A stretch of DNA of 64,000 nucleotides, from positions 1 to 64,000 of the forward strand of contig NCEE01000012.1 in assembly GCA_002280555.1 (NCBI GenBank). The letters are read 5' to 3'. The translations under genes were made by a program, and so were the position numbers. Under the pieces are notes generated by a model. It did not search any database, was not told where the DNA came from, and saw only the letters and a list, made by a program, of their open reading frames with translations. Of the stretch, positions 8,796 to 17,103 are shown one piece after another. The stretch's first letter is position 1. Each line of letters opens with the position of its first letter. The DNA is from Sphingomonas sp. 32-62-10. GTDB taxonomy: Bacteria > Pseudomonadota > Alphaproteobacteria > Sphingomonadales > Sphingomonadaceae.

Positions 8796-9764
8796 ATGTT
8801 GGCGCCGGGCGAATCGAAAATATCGGCCCTGCGCCGCGCCGCCGGACGGAGGGCGATGCTGTTTGGCTTGCTGGCAATCACCGGTGCCGGATCGAGCCAG
8901 ACACTGATCTCGCCAATCGACCCGTTGACGATTGCCGATGATGATTTCGCGCGCCAGCGTGATCCCGCGATCTGGCGCGGGCTTTTGGTGCAACGGATTG
9001 TCTTTACTGAGGCAGAAGCGACGTGGCGGTTCTGGCGGATCAGCAATCTGGCAAACCCTGACGGGCCATTATGGGTCGTCACGCACGATAATGAGAATGC
9101 GACTTTTGCGGCGGCACTGACGGCAGTAAAAAGCTGGGGCGGCGTGGCAATGGTGGTCGATACCGGCCCCGTCGATACGCGGTACAATGCCCGCTTCAAC
9201 AGCGAAGTGGTCGGCACGCCGATCGATCCCAATCGCCATTTCAGCGACGCCAACCCGGCCTATGTCGCGCGAATGCTGGCAGATCTCGGCGCGCCACCAC
9301 GCATGATCGTCGCGCTCCACACGAACGCGCCCGATTTCGATCCGCGTCTGTCGGACTGCCCCGCCGCGCGGCCGGGGCGAGGGGCGATTTCGGTCGAGCT
9401 GTGCAGCACGCGCTATCAACCTCGTCCTGCCCGCCTGCGGGCATGGCCGTTCGACGATGCTGACAGTCTGGTCCTGATGCCGCACCTCGATGGCCGTCAG
9501 CGACGCTCAGCGCCGTGTGCACCGCTGATGGCGGCAACAGATGCCAATCTGGTGTTCGAACGCGTCGCGGTAAGCGACGGATCGCTATCGAACTACGCCG
9601 CGCAACACGGGTTGGCCTATCTGAACGTTGAGACCGAGGAACGCGGATCGAGTGACACCGGCATCGCCCAGGCGCGCGATCGGCTGGTGGCAATGATCGA
9701 TCTGGTAATGGAGCAGTGCGGCGCGGTGCCGGGGCTTACGTTGAAACCACCACGGCGGCGCTGA
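8796..9764 (+). CDS. Exported M14-like zinc carboxypeptidase/hydrolase, putative
   Basis: 322 residues with a basic N-terminus and a hydrophobic stretch (about 20-36) that may be a signal peptide. No close family is recognised, but the catalytic layout of M14 metallocarboxypeptidases can be read in order: zinc-binding HxxE in THDNE (H97, E100), the substrate-binding pair in DPNRHF (N146, R147), a third zinc ligand in ALHTN (H175), and a candidate catalytic Glu in NVETEE (E279 or E281). Such enzymes cut C-terminal residues or amide side chains in the periplasm. Several Cys (C188, C203, C241) could form disulphides. The start may be the later ATG at residue 21. The function is inferred from motifs only. 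Confidence 0.65.
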   Translation: MLAPGESKISALRRAAGRRAMLFGLLAITGAGSSQTLISPIDPLTIADDDFARQRDPAIWRGLLVQRIVFTEAEATWRFWRISNLANPDGPLWVVTHDNENATFAAALTAVKSWGGVAMVVDTGPVDTRYNARFNSEVVGTPIDPNRHFSDANPAYVARMLADLGAPPRMIVALHTNAPDFDPRLSDCPAARPGRGAISVELCSTRYQPRPARLRAWPFDDADSLVLMPHLDGRQRRSAPCAPLMAATDANLVFERVAVSDGSLSNYAAQHGLAYLNVETEERGSSDTGIAQARDRLVAMIDLVMEQCGAVPGLTLKPPRRR

Positions 9765-9770
9765 GCAGCT

Positions 9771-9926
9771 TCACTTCTTGTCGGTGAAGCGCTTGACCTT
9801 GACGGGCAGGTCCTTGCCCTTGGTGCGGCGCGACGGCACTTGCACGGGGTTCTTCTTTTTCCACGCGGCCCAGGTCATCGGGCCATCTGGGGTCTCGATG
9901 ATCTGATCGTCGAGCGTATCGCTCAT
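9771..9926 (-). CDS. 51-residue conserved-looking basic protein at the end of the glpD operon
   Basis: MSDTLDDQIIETPDGPMTWA starts this 51-residue, Lys/Arg-rich protein. Its ATG at 9924-9926 overlaps the TGA of the DoxX gene (ATGA), which supports translational coupling and a real gene despite its size. It has no membrane segment; the C-terminal half is strongly basic (KGKDLPVKVKRFTDKK), as in small nucleic-acid-binding or ribosome-associated proteins. The function is unknown. Confidence 0.7.
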   Translation of the reverse strand: MSDTLDDQIIETPDGPMTWAAWKKKNPVQVPSRRTKGKDLPVKVKRFTDKK

Positions 9927-10339
9927 CGTGCAGGTCCTTTCCGTCCAAATGGCCAGCTAGTAATGCCACCGGCGAACAGTGCCCACCAGACCAGTACCGG
10001 TTGGAACGCTAGGCGCGGCGCATGATAACCCCAGCCAAGCTGCGTTCCACCGATGATCACGCCTTCCACCGCATGTTTGATGTTCGCTGGATAGACGCAG
10101 ACCGCGTAAGCGGCGAGGCCCCAGGCAGCGGCGCGGCGGAATCGTTTGGTCATCAGGCCGATCGCCCCGGCAATCTCGCACACCCCGGTCAGCAGAATCG
10201 TCTCCAGCGGATAGGGCACCCAATCGGGCACGATCGGCATGAACCCGTTGGGCGATCGCAAATGGACGATGCCGACGAACAGATAGGCCGCCGCGATTAC
10301 CCAGCGCAGCGCGGTGCGGGTGCGCTCGAGGCCGCTCAT
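9923..10339 (-). CDS. DoxX-family membrane protein
   Basis: 138 residues with four hydrophobic segments (roughly 10-28, 45-65, 72-90, 112-130). 'AAAYLFVGIVHLRSPNGFMPIVPDWVPYP' and 'TGVCEIAGAIGLM' are typical of DoxX/DUF417-like inner-membrane proteins. Members are linked to sulphur or redox metabolism, but the activity here is not known. The start overlaps the trhO stop by ATGA and the stop overlaps the next start by ATGA, so it is part of a tightly coupled operon with glpD and trhO. Confidence 0.85.
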   Translation of the reverse strand: MSGLERTRTALRWVIAAAYLFVGIVHLRSPNGFMPIVPDWVPYPLETILLTGVCEIAGAIGLMTKRFRRAAAWGLAAYAVCVYPANIKHAVEGVIIGGTQLGWGYHAPRLAFQPVLVWWALFAGGITSWPFGRKGPAR

Positions 10340-11262
10340 ACGCGCTCGTCCGCGTTGGCCTGTATGGCGCCGACATGCACCTCACCGCGCGCCTGGGCGA
10401 GCATCACTTGCCGGTGGCGTTCGGCATACCCTGCGCGCTGTTCTTCGTCGCGCGTGGCATGGCAGGCGGGACAACTCACCCCCTCTTCGTAATGGGGCGA
10501 CTGGCGGTCCTCAGTGCTCACGGGCATGCGACAAGCCCGACACAGGTCGTGGCTGCCGGGTGTAAGGCCATGGCCGACCGCAACCCGCTCATCGAACACG
10601 AAACATTCGCCCTGCCAGCGGCTGTCGGCAGCGGGCACTTCCTCCAGATATTTCAGGATGCCGCCCTTCAGATGAAACACATCGGTTATCCCTTCGGCCT
10701 TCAGGAATGCCGTCGCTTTTTCGCAGCGGATACCGCCGGTGCAGAACATCGCGACCTTTTTGTCGGCCAGCGCGTAGCGGTTGGCGCGGAACCATTCGGG
10801 GAATTCGCTGAAGCTGCTGGTTTCGGGATCGATGGCACCGTTGAATGTGCCGACTTTCACCTCATAGGCATTGCGCGTGTCGATCACGATCGTGTCGGGC
10901 GAATCGATCAGCGCGTTCCACTCGGCGGGCGCGACATAATGGCCCACGTCGAGCGGATCGATATCGGGCTGCCCCATCGTCACGATCTCGCGCTTCAGGC
11001 GGACTTTCATGCGGTGGAAGGGCATTGCATCGGCGGTGGCGTATTTCACCTCGATATCGGCGCAATCGGGCAGAGCGCGGATATGGCTCAGCACCGCCTC
11101 AATCGCCTCAACGGTGCCTGCGATCGTGCCGTTGATTCCTTCGCGGGCGAGCAACAACGTGCCCTTGATGCCCTGCGCCTCGCACGCGGCGAGCAACGGC
11201 GCGCGCAGGGACGCTGGATCGTCGAACCGGGCAAAACGGTACAGGGCAGCGACGGTGATCAT
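10336..11262 (-). CDS. trhO: Oxygen-dependent tRNA uridine(34) hydroxylase TrhO (YceA)
   Basis: 308 residues from the ATG at 11260-11262, chosen because it overlaps the glpD TGA as ATGA; a GTG eight codons upstream is also in frame. The N-terminal domain (about 1-95) has the family signature 'GIKGTLLLAREGINGTIAG'. The rhodanese domain has the active loop CTGGIRC with catalytic C174. A C-terminal Cys cluster (C241, C244, C264, C267) may bind zinc. TrhO hydroxylates U34 of tRNAs to give 5-hydroxyuridine. It lies between glpD and doxX in one operon. Confidence 0.95.
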   Translation of the reverse strand: MITVAALYRFARFDDPASLRAPLLAACEAQGIKGTLLLAREGINGTIAGTVEAIEAVLSHIRALPDCADIEVKYATADAMPFHRMKVRLKREIVTMGQPDIDPLDVGHYVAPAEWNALIDSPDTIVIDTRNAYEVKVGTFNGAIDPETSSFSEFPEWFRANRYALADKKVAMFCTGGIRCEKATAFLKAEGITDVFHLKGGILKYLEEVPAADSRWQGECFVFDERVAVGHGLTPGSHDLCRACRMPVSTEDRQSPHYEEGVSCPACHATRDEEQRAGYAERHRQVMLAQARGEVHVGAIQANADERV

Positions 11263-12719
11263 CGCGGAAAGCTTTTTGTCCACCACGCATCAAACGCCAG
11301 GCGTTGGTCGGGCGACAAATGCAGCCCGATCTTCGACCGCCGGTGGAGTGCATCCTCGGGGGTGCGTGCCCATTCGCGGTCGTGCATCCAGCGCGCCTCG
11401 ATCTCGGTCAGCCCGCCGCCCAAATCGGCGCCCATCGCCGCTTCGCTGTCGACCCCGTCGAACATCTGATGCAGCATCGATCCATAAGCGCGGGCCATAC
11501 GGTATGAACGCGCTTCCCCCAGAAACGGCCATGTCGCACGAACCTTGGCGAGGAACGCGGTGAAATCGCCGATATCGCCACCCGGAAATGGTCGGGTTCG
11601 CGTGGTGGCACGCGCTGTGAATCCCATCGGGCGCGCCAGCTTGCCCACCGCTTCTTCGGCCAGATGGCGCGCGGTGGTGATCTTGCCGCCGAAGATCGAC
11701 AGCAAAGCCGGGCCATGCGGGTCGAGCTCCAGCACATAGTCCCGCGTCACCGCCTTCGCCTCGCTCGCCCCGTCATCGTAAAGCGGGCGGACGCCCGACC
11801 AGGTCGAGGTGACGTCGGCGGGCGTTACCTGGCGCACGAAATGCCGGTTCACCGCCTCGCACAGATAGGCGATTTCGTCGGCATCGATCACCGCATCTTC
11901 GGGCGCATCGACGGGTACATCGGTGGTGCCGATCTCGGTCGATCCGTTTTCATAGGGGATGGCGAACACGATCCGCCGGTCGGGCTGTTGCAGGATATAG
12001 GCCTGATCGCCGTCGAAGAGTGTCGGCACGACGATGTGGCTGCCCTTGATCAGTCGAATGCCGCTGGCTGCGTTGACCCCCAGTTTGCCGAGCATCTGAT
12101 GCACCCACGGCCCTGCCGCATTGACCATCGCCCGCGTGGTCAGTTCGCGCCCGTCGGAAAGGATCGCCCGCCACGCATCGCCTTCGCGCCGGGCAGAAAC
12201 GATCGCGGTTTGGACGATGATCTCCGCGCCATTCGCGGCGGCATCCATAGCATTCAGCACCGTCAGCCGCGCATCGTCCACCCAGGCGTCGGAATAGACG
12301 AAGCCCTTGCGGCCGCCCTTCAGGGGATCGGTAAACCTCGTGTCGCTGGCCCGTAGCCCGCGTGAACGGGGGAGGGACATGCGCCCGCCCAGAAAATCGT
12401 AAAGCAGCAGCCCTAACCGCACCAGAAACCAGGGCCGCAGCGCATTTTCATGCGGCAGCACGAACTGCAGCGGATAGATGATATGCGGTGCCGCCTTCAC
12501 CAGCCGTTCGCGCTCGCGAAGCGCCTCCGCCACCAGCTTGAACTCGTAATACTCCAGGTACCGCAGGCCGCCGTGAATGAGCTTGGTCGACGCCGACGAC
12601 GTCGCCCCGGCCAGATCGCCTTTCTCCACAAGGGCAACCTTCAGCCCGTTCAGCGCCGCCTCTCGCGCAATTGCCGCGCCGTTGATGCCGCCGCCGATGA
12701 TGAGAAGGTCATATGTCAC
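11259..12719 (-). CDS. glpD: Aerobic glycerol-3-phosphate dehydrogenase GlpD
   Basis: 486 residues from a GTG at 12719. The frame is open further upstream, but this start places the FAD Rossmann motif (YDLLIIGGGINGAAIA) at the very N-terminus, as in the family. 'ATSSASTKLIHGGLRYLE' is the GlpD/GlpA signature and 'GAEIIVQTAIV', 'INAAGPWV'-like and 'IFGGKITTARHLAEE' follow. The enzyme oxidises glycerol-3-phosphate to dihydroxyacetone phosphate and passes electrons to quinone at the inner membrane. No glpK or glpF lies beside it. It heads the operon glpD-trhO-doxX-51-residue protein, divergent from rnr. Confidence 0.95.
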   Translation of the reverse strand: MTYDLLIIGGGINGAAIAREAALNGLKVALVEKGDLAGATSSASTKLIHGGLRYLEYYEFKLVAEALRERERLVKAAPHIIYPLQFVLPHENALRPWFLVRLGLLLYDFLGGRMSLPRSRGLRASDTRFTDPLKGGRKGFVYSDAWVDDARLTVLNAMDAAANGAEIIVQTAIVSARREGDAWRAILSDGRELTTRAMVNAAGPWVHQMLGKLGVNAASGIRLIKGSHIVVPTLFDGDQAYILQQPDRRIVFAIPYENGSTEIGTTDVPVDAPEDAVIDADEIAYLCEAVNRHFVRQVTPADVTSTWSGVRPLYDDGASEAKAVTRDYVLELDPHGPALLSIFGGKITTARHLAEEAVGKLARPMGFTARATTRTRPFPGGDIGDFTAFLAKVRATWPFLGEARSYRMARAYGSMLHQMFDGVDSEAAMGADLGGGLTEIEARWMHDREWARTPEDALHRRSKIGLHLSPDQRLAFDAWWTKSFPR

Positions 12720-12812
12720 CGTTGTCCGATAGCGTGACGACCCGGCTTCGCACAGAAGGAATTTGCCAGAAGAAATTTGGTAGATTGCGCGCAACCGCCT
12801 ATCCCTTGGGCG

Positions 12813-15080
12813 ATGCCCAAATTCATCCCCAAGCCGACCGGCGGCCTGCCGACCCCCAAGCAAATCCTCGATTTCATCGCCTCCGCCGAAACCTCGGTCG
12901 GCAAGCGCGAGATCGCCAAGGCATTCGGCCTGCACGGCGCCGAGAAGATCGCGCTAAAGGCGTTGCTGAAGGACATGGCCGATGAAGGGCTGATCGACAG
13001 TTCACCGGGTCGCGCTTTCCACCAGATGGGCGGCGTGCCCAAGGTGACCGTGCTGCGCATCACCGATGTCGGCGATGACGGGCAATGCTGGGCGGTGCCG
13101 GAAAGCTGGCAGGCCGATACCCCCGCACCGCGATTGCGCGTGCGGGAGAAGGGGCGGCGTGGCGCGCTCGGCATCGGCGACCGGATATTGGCGCGCACTG
13201 AGGAAGCCGGGAATGGCTGGATCGCGCACCCGCTGAAATCGCTCGCCAAGGGTGAGGAGCTGATCTTGGGCGTGCTGCGCGAGGAGGGCGGCAAGCTGTG
13301 GCTGATCGGCGTCGACAAGCGCGAGCGGCGGGAACATCAGGTATCAGACGCAGGCGGCGCGAACCCTGGCGATCTGGTGCTGGCCGAAAAGACCGGCCGC
13401 CCGCCGCGCATCACCGCGCGGGTGGCGCAGGTGCTGGGTGATCCGTTTGCGCCGCGCAGCTTCTCGATGATTGCGATCCACAAGCTCGGCATCCCCAATG
13501 AATTCGCGCCCGAAGCGATCGAGGAAGCGGGCGAGGTGGCACGCCAAGCGCTGGGCGACGGCCGCGAGGATTTGCGCCACCTGCCGATCGTCGCGATCGA
13601 TCCCGAGGATGCGCGCGACCATGACGATGCCGTCTGGGCGACGCCCGATGATGATCCTGACAATGCCGGCGGCTGGCGCGCGATTGTCGCGATTGCCGAT
13701 GTGAGTTTTTATGTCCGACCGGGTTCGGCGATCGACAAGGAAGCGCGACGGCGCGGCAACAGCGTCTATTTCCCCGATCGCGTCGTGCCGATGCTGCCCG
13801 AATTGCTCTCGGCCGATGTGTGCTCGCTGAAATCGGGCGAAGACCGTGCGGCGCTCGTCTGCCACCTCCAGATCAGCAAGGGCGGTGCGCTCAAAAGCTG
13901 GCACTTCACCCGCGCGGTGGTGCGGATCGCGGCGAATATCGCCTATGAGGAAGCGCAGGCGGCGATCGACGCGCATGCCCAAAAGGCCCCATCGCTGGGC
14001 CTTGGCTGGGACGATGGTCTGGTGGAATCCGCCCTTCTGCCCCTTTGGTCCTGCTGGCGCGCGCTGGCCGATGCCCGCGCCAAACGCGCCCCGCTCGATC
14101 TCGATCTGCCCGAACGCCGCGTCGTGCTCGACGAGAAGGGACGGATCATGTCAGTCGCGCCGCGCGAGCGGCTCGATGCGCACAAGCTGATCGAGGAATA
14201 TATGATCGCTGCCAATGTCGCGGCGGCGAAGGCACTTGAGAAGAAGAAGGCGCCCGTGATGTACCGCGATCACGAGCCCCCGGCGCGCGAGAAGCTCGTG
14301 GCGCTCAAGGATTATCTTAAGACGTTCGGGGTCGAATTTGCGCTGGGACAGGTGGTGAAACCATCCACGTTCAATCACGTGATCGACCGGATCGGCGAGA
14401 GCGATTTCCGACCGCAAGTGATGGAGCAGATCCTGCGTACCCAGACCCAGGCCTATTACGCGCCCGGCAATCACGGTCATTTCGGGCTGGCGCTGGGCAG
14501 CTACGCCCATTTCACCTCGCCCATTCGCCGTTACGCCGACTTGGTCGTCCACCGTTCGCTGGTCGCGGCTTACAAGCTTGGTCCCGGCGGGCTGACGGAG
14601 GGTGAGGCCGGGTCGATGGACAAGATCGGCGAGAGCATCTCGATGCTCGAACGCCGGGCGATGGAGGCCGAGCGGGATACGATCGATCGCTATGTCGCCG
14701 CGTATCTGGGCGAGCGTGTGGGCGAGGTGGTCGATGTGCGGATCACGGGCGTCCAGAATTTCGGCTTCTTCGCGACCGTCGAGGGGATCGGCGGCGACGG
14801 GCTGATGCCGGTGCGCGATATTGGCCGCGAATATTTCCGGTATGACGAAGCCGCCAAGGCGCTGATCGGCGAGCATAGCGGCGAAACCTACTCCAGCGGG
14901 ATGCGGCTGCAATTGCGACTGGCGGAGGCCAACCCGGTATCGGGCGCGCTGCGGTTCGAAATGGTCGACGGGAAGGGCATTGGCGGCGGTGATGCGCGGC
15001 CGACTGGCGATCGCCCCAAGCGCATCATCAAGCATCGCGGTCGTCCCGCCAATATCCGGCATCAGGGGAAAAAGCGCTGA
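12813..15080 (+). CDS. rnr: Ribonuclease R
   Basis: 755 residues from the ATG at 12813 ('MPKFIPKPTGGLPTPKQIL', the usual N-terminal form in sphingomonads). Domains in order: N-terminal winged-helix RNB_N (about 15-75), cold-shock-like OB folds, the RNB catalytic domain with the metal-binding motif DPEDARDHDDA (about 262-272) and 'SYAHFTSPIRRYADLVVHRSL', then a C-terminal S1 domain ('GEVVDVRITGVQNFGFFATV') and a basic tail. RNase R is a 3'-5' exonuclease that degrades structured RNA. Divergent from glpD. Confidence 0.97.
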   Translation: MPKFIPKPTGGLPTPKQILDFIASAETSVGKREIAKAFGLHGAEKIALKALLKDMADEGLIDSSPGRAFHQMGGVPKVTVLRITDVGDDGQCWAVPESWQADTPAPRLRVREKGRRGALGIGDRILARTEEAGNGWIAHPLKSLAKGEELILGVLREEGGKLWLIGVDKRERREHQVSDAGGANPGDLVLAEKTGRPPRITARVAQVLGDPFAPRSFSMIAIHKLGIPNEFAPEAIEEAGEVARQALGDGREDLRHLPIVAIDPEDARDHDDAVWATPDDDPDNAGGWRAIVAIADVSFYVRPGSAIDKEARRRGNSVYFPDRVVPMLPELLSADVCSLKSGEDRAALVCHLQISKGGALKSWHFTRAVVRIAANIAYEEAQAAIDAHAQKAPSLGLGWDDGLVESALLPLWSCWRALADARAKRAPLDLDLPERRVVLDEKGRIMSVAPRERLDAHKLIEEYMIAANVAAAKALEKKKAPVMYRDHEPPAREKLVALKDYLKTFGVEFALGQVVKPSTFNHVIDRIGESDFRPQVMEQILRTQTQAYYAPGNHGHFGLALGSYAHFTSPIRRYADLVVHRSLVAAYKLGPGGLTEGEAGSMDKIGESISMLERRAMEAERDTIDRYVAAYLGERVGEVVDVRITGVQNFGFFATVEGIGGDGLMPVRDIGREYFRYDEAAKALIGEHSGETYSSGMRLQLRLAEANPVSGALRFEMVDGKGIGGGDARPTGDRPKRIIKHRGRPANIRHQGKKR

Positions 15081-15186
15081 TAGGGGCTTTGGCCCCATTG
15101 CCGATCAGCAACCAAATGATACGTATTCGCGCATGACGCGCAAACCAACGCGTGCCATAAACAAAAAAAGAGCCTTGGAGGGTGGT

Positions 15187-15483
15187 GTGGGAGCAGCAGC
15201 AGCGATGGTCGCGCGGGCGCGGCGCAATGTCATCTCGCATTTCATGTCCTGCAACGCTGTTTCGACTGAAAAGGCGGTTAGTTTCACCCCGTCGCGCAGC
15301 ATCGAACGCCGCATTCTCGACCGCTATATCCGTGCAGGCGTAATCGTGCCGACATCGACGTCCGCCTATTACATCGATGTGCCGACCTATGATGCCTATC
15401 GCAACAACCGCAAACGCAACGTCGGTGTGGCGATGGCGTTACTGGCGCTGGCGGGCGGTGTTGCTGTCGGGATCTTGGGGTAA
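15187..15483 (+). CDS. Small membrane-anchored protein, paralogue 1 of 2
   Basis: 98 residues from a GTG at 15187, preferred because GGAGGG lies at 15177-15182; an ATG at 15133 would add 18 residues. The protein has a soluble N-terminal part with an 'Isx4HxxxxNAVSTEKAVSFTPSRSIERRILDRYIRAGVIV' pattern, then an aromatic 'YYIDVPTYDAYRNNRKRN' block, and ends in a single membrane helix (VGVAMALLALAGGVAVGIL). It is clearly related in sequence and layout to the next gene. Function unknown. The soluble part could be a small winged-helix-like fold, but this is a guess. Confidence 0.7.
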   Translation: MGAAAAMVARARRNVISHFMSCNAVSTEKAVSFTPSRSIERRILDRYIRAGVIVPTSTSAYYIDVPTYDAYRNNRKRNVGVAMALLALAGGVAVGILG

Positions 15484-15486
15484 GCG

Positions 15487-15819
15487 ATGGCCATGGCCCC
15501 GATGTCCGGTACGCGGCGCTCAACGATCGAAACCGCTGCGCTTGATCGAACCCGACGTCGCCTGGCGCAAGTGTTCATGGCCAATCATGCACTATCTGCC
15601 GAAGATGCGATTCCATTCAGCACGACGACGGATGCCGATGAAAAAGTGTTTGCGCGAATGATCCGTACGGGCATGGTTTGCCACGCGGGGCGGAACCGCT
15701 ACTTTCTCGATCTTCAGGCCTATCACTCGCAGATCAACCGTCGGCAGCGACTGAACGCCGTGATTACGATCGTGCTCGCCCTGACCGTCGCCTTTCTGGC
15801 CACCGTGTTCTACGTTTAA
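15487..15819 (+). CDS. Small membrane-anchored protein, paralogue 2 of 2
   Basis: 110 residues starting 4 bases after the stop of the preceding gene. It can be aligned by eye over its whole length with that gene: 'VFMANHALSAEDAIPFSTTTDADEKVFARMIRTGMV' matches the equivalent block, 'RYFLDLQAYHSQINRRQRLN' matches the aromatic/Arg block, and both end in one hydrophobic helix. The pair therefore arose by tandem duplication. The C-terminal anchor with a long soluble N-terminus suggests a tail-anchored inner-membrane protein facing the cytoplasm. Function unknown. Confidence 0.75.
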   Translation: MAMAPMSGTRRSTIETAALDRTRRRLAQVFMANHALSAEDAIPFSTTTDADEKVFARMIRTGMVCHAGRNRYFLDLQAYHSQINRRQRLNAVITIVLALTVAFLATVFYV

Positions 15820-15884
15820 GCGACTTATACCGCCCAACCGCTATCAGCGCCGTGCGACGATCAATGCCGACCACATTGCGGGAT

Positions 15885-17054
15885 TCACTCGGCCGCGAAA
15901 GTCAGCCCCGCCTTGTCGATCAAGCGCTGACGCAGCGGTGGGCCCATGATTGCGCCCGGCGTCCAAATGCCACCCTTCGCATCGGGCACGTCACGCACCA
16001 GGCACAGCGCACTCTCGGCGATCATTTTGCTGGTGGAGCCATAGCCGGGATCGCGATCTCCCGTCACCACAGCATCGATCCGCTGGCCATCGGCCATCTC
16101 GCCGATGAACAGCACGTCATAATGGCCGGCCTCCCGCTCTTCCTTTGACGGGCCTTCGCCGGGCTTGGGCCCTTTGTCGCCCGAAAACGGGTTCATCTTG
16201 GCAAGTGCTTCGGCTGCGGCCTTGCCCATCTCGCCGAGACCCGCGACGACCATTTCGTCGTACACAAAGTCAGCGCCATAGGCCTGGCCGAGCAGGAAAT
16301 TGGTGCGGTGGACATTCTTGGTGTTGATCGCCGCCATGATGAACGGCGCGACCCAGCTGTCGATCGCCTTGTCATATTCGGGCAGCATGCCCTTGGGCTG
16401 GCTTGGGCCCTTGAAGCCGGGGGTCAGCGCGAAGGGATCGGTCAGCACGCCGATCAGCATTGGGTTGCGCGCGGCGGCGGCCATCGTTGCTTTCAGGCTG
16501 GCGGCGGTGCCGCCGGAGAAGGTACCCTTCATCGTACGCACCCGGCACTTCACCCGCGGGGCGGGCATGCCGAACTTCGCCTTGGCCGCTTCCTGCAGCG
16601 TCAGCACGCCCAGATCGAACGGAATCGAATCGAACCCGCACGAAAACACGATGCGCGCGCCGGTTTTCTGCGCGGTTTCGTGGTGGGCGGCGATCATCTC
16701 GTTCATCCAGCCGGGCTCGCCGCACAGATCGACATAGGCGGTGCCAGTTTCGGCGCATGCCGCGACCAAATCGCTTCCGTAAAGCTGGTAGGGCCCAACG
16801 GTGGTGAGGATCACGGTCGCCCGGTCACACATCTCGCGGATGCTGGCGGGGTCTTCGGCGTCGGCGACGACGAGGGGCGTATCCGATGGCGCGCCGATCA
16901 GGTCGCGCACTTCCTCCAGCTTGGCGAGCGACCGCCCGGCCATCGCCCAGCTCGGCTTGTCAGCGCCTGCATAGGCCTGGACGAGATATTCGGCGACCAG
17001 ACGCCCGGTATAGCCGGTAGCGCCATAAATGATGATGTCGAACTCGCGTGGCAT
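15885..17054 (-). CDS. Saccharopine dehydrogenase-like / trans-acting enoyl reductase family protein
   Basis: 389 residues from the ATG at 17054, which has GGGAGAGACG just upstream; the frame extends five codons further. The N-terminal Rossmann motif IIYGATGYTGRLVAEYL, then 'TTVGPYQLYGSDLVAACAETGTAYVDLCGEPGW' and 'SCGFDSIPFDLG' are diagnostic of the saccharopine-dehydrogenase/trans-enoyl-reductase family. Members are NAD(P)-dependent oxidoreductases; in mycobacteria a relative acts in lipid biosynthesis. The substrate here is unknown. It probably shares transcription with the ABC exporter upstream or is independent (49 bases between). Confidence 0.88.
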   Translation of the reverse strand: MPREFDIIIYGATGYTGRLVAEYLVQAYAGADKPSWAMAGRSLAKLEEVRDLIGAPSDTPLVVADAEDPASIREMCDRATVILTTVGPYQLYGSDLVAACAETGTAYVDLCGEPGWMNEMIAAHHETAQKTGARIVFSCGFDSIPFDLGVLTLQEAAKAKFGMPAPRVKCRVRTMKGTFSGGTAASLKATMAAAARNPMLIGVLTDPFALTPGFKGPSQPKGMLPEYDKAIDSWVAPFIMAAINTKNVHRTNFLLGQAYGADFVYDEMVVAGLGEMGKAAAEALAKMNPFSGDKGPKPGEGPSKEEREAGHYDVLFIGEMADGQRIDAVVTGDRDPGYGSTSKMIAESALCLVRDVPDAKGGIWTPGAIMGPPLRQRLIDKAGLTFAAE

Positions 17055-17103
17055 GATCGTCTCTCCCAAATCCTTCCTCTCCGTTCAGGTAGAGGTGTAT
17101 CTT

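Noticed and set aside
10375..11469. 364-codon plus-strand open frame
   Set aside because: Antisense to trhO and the end of glpD, both well supported.
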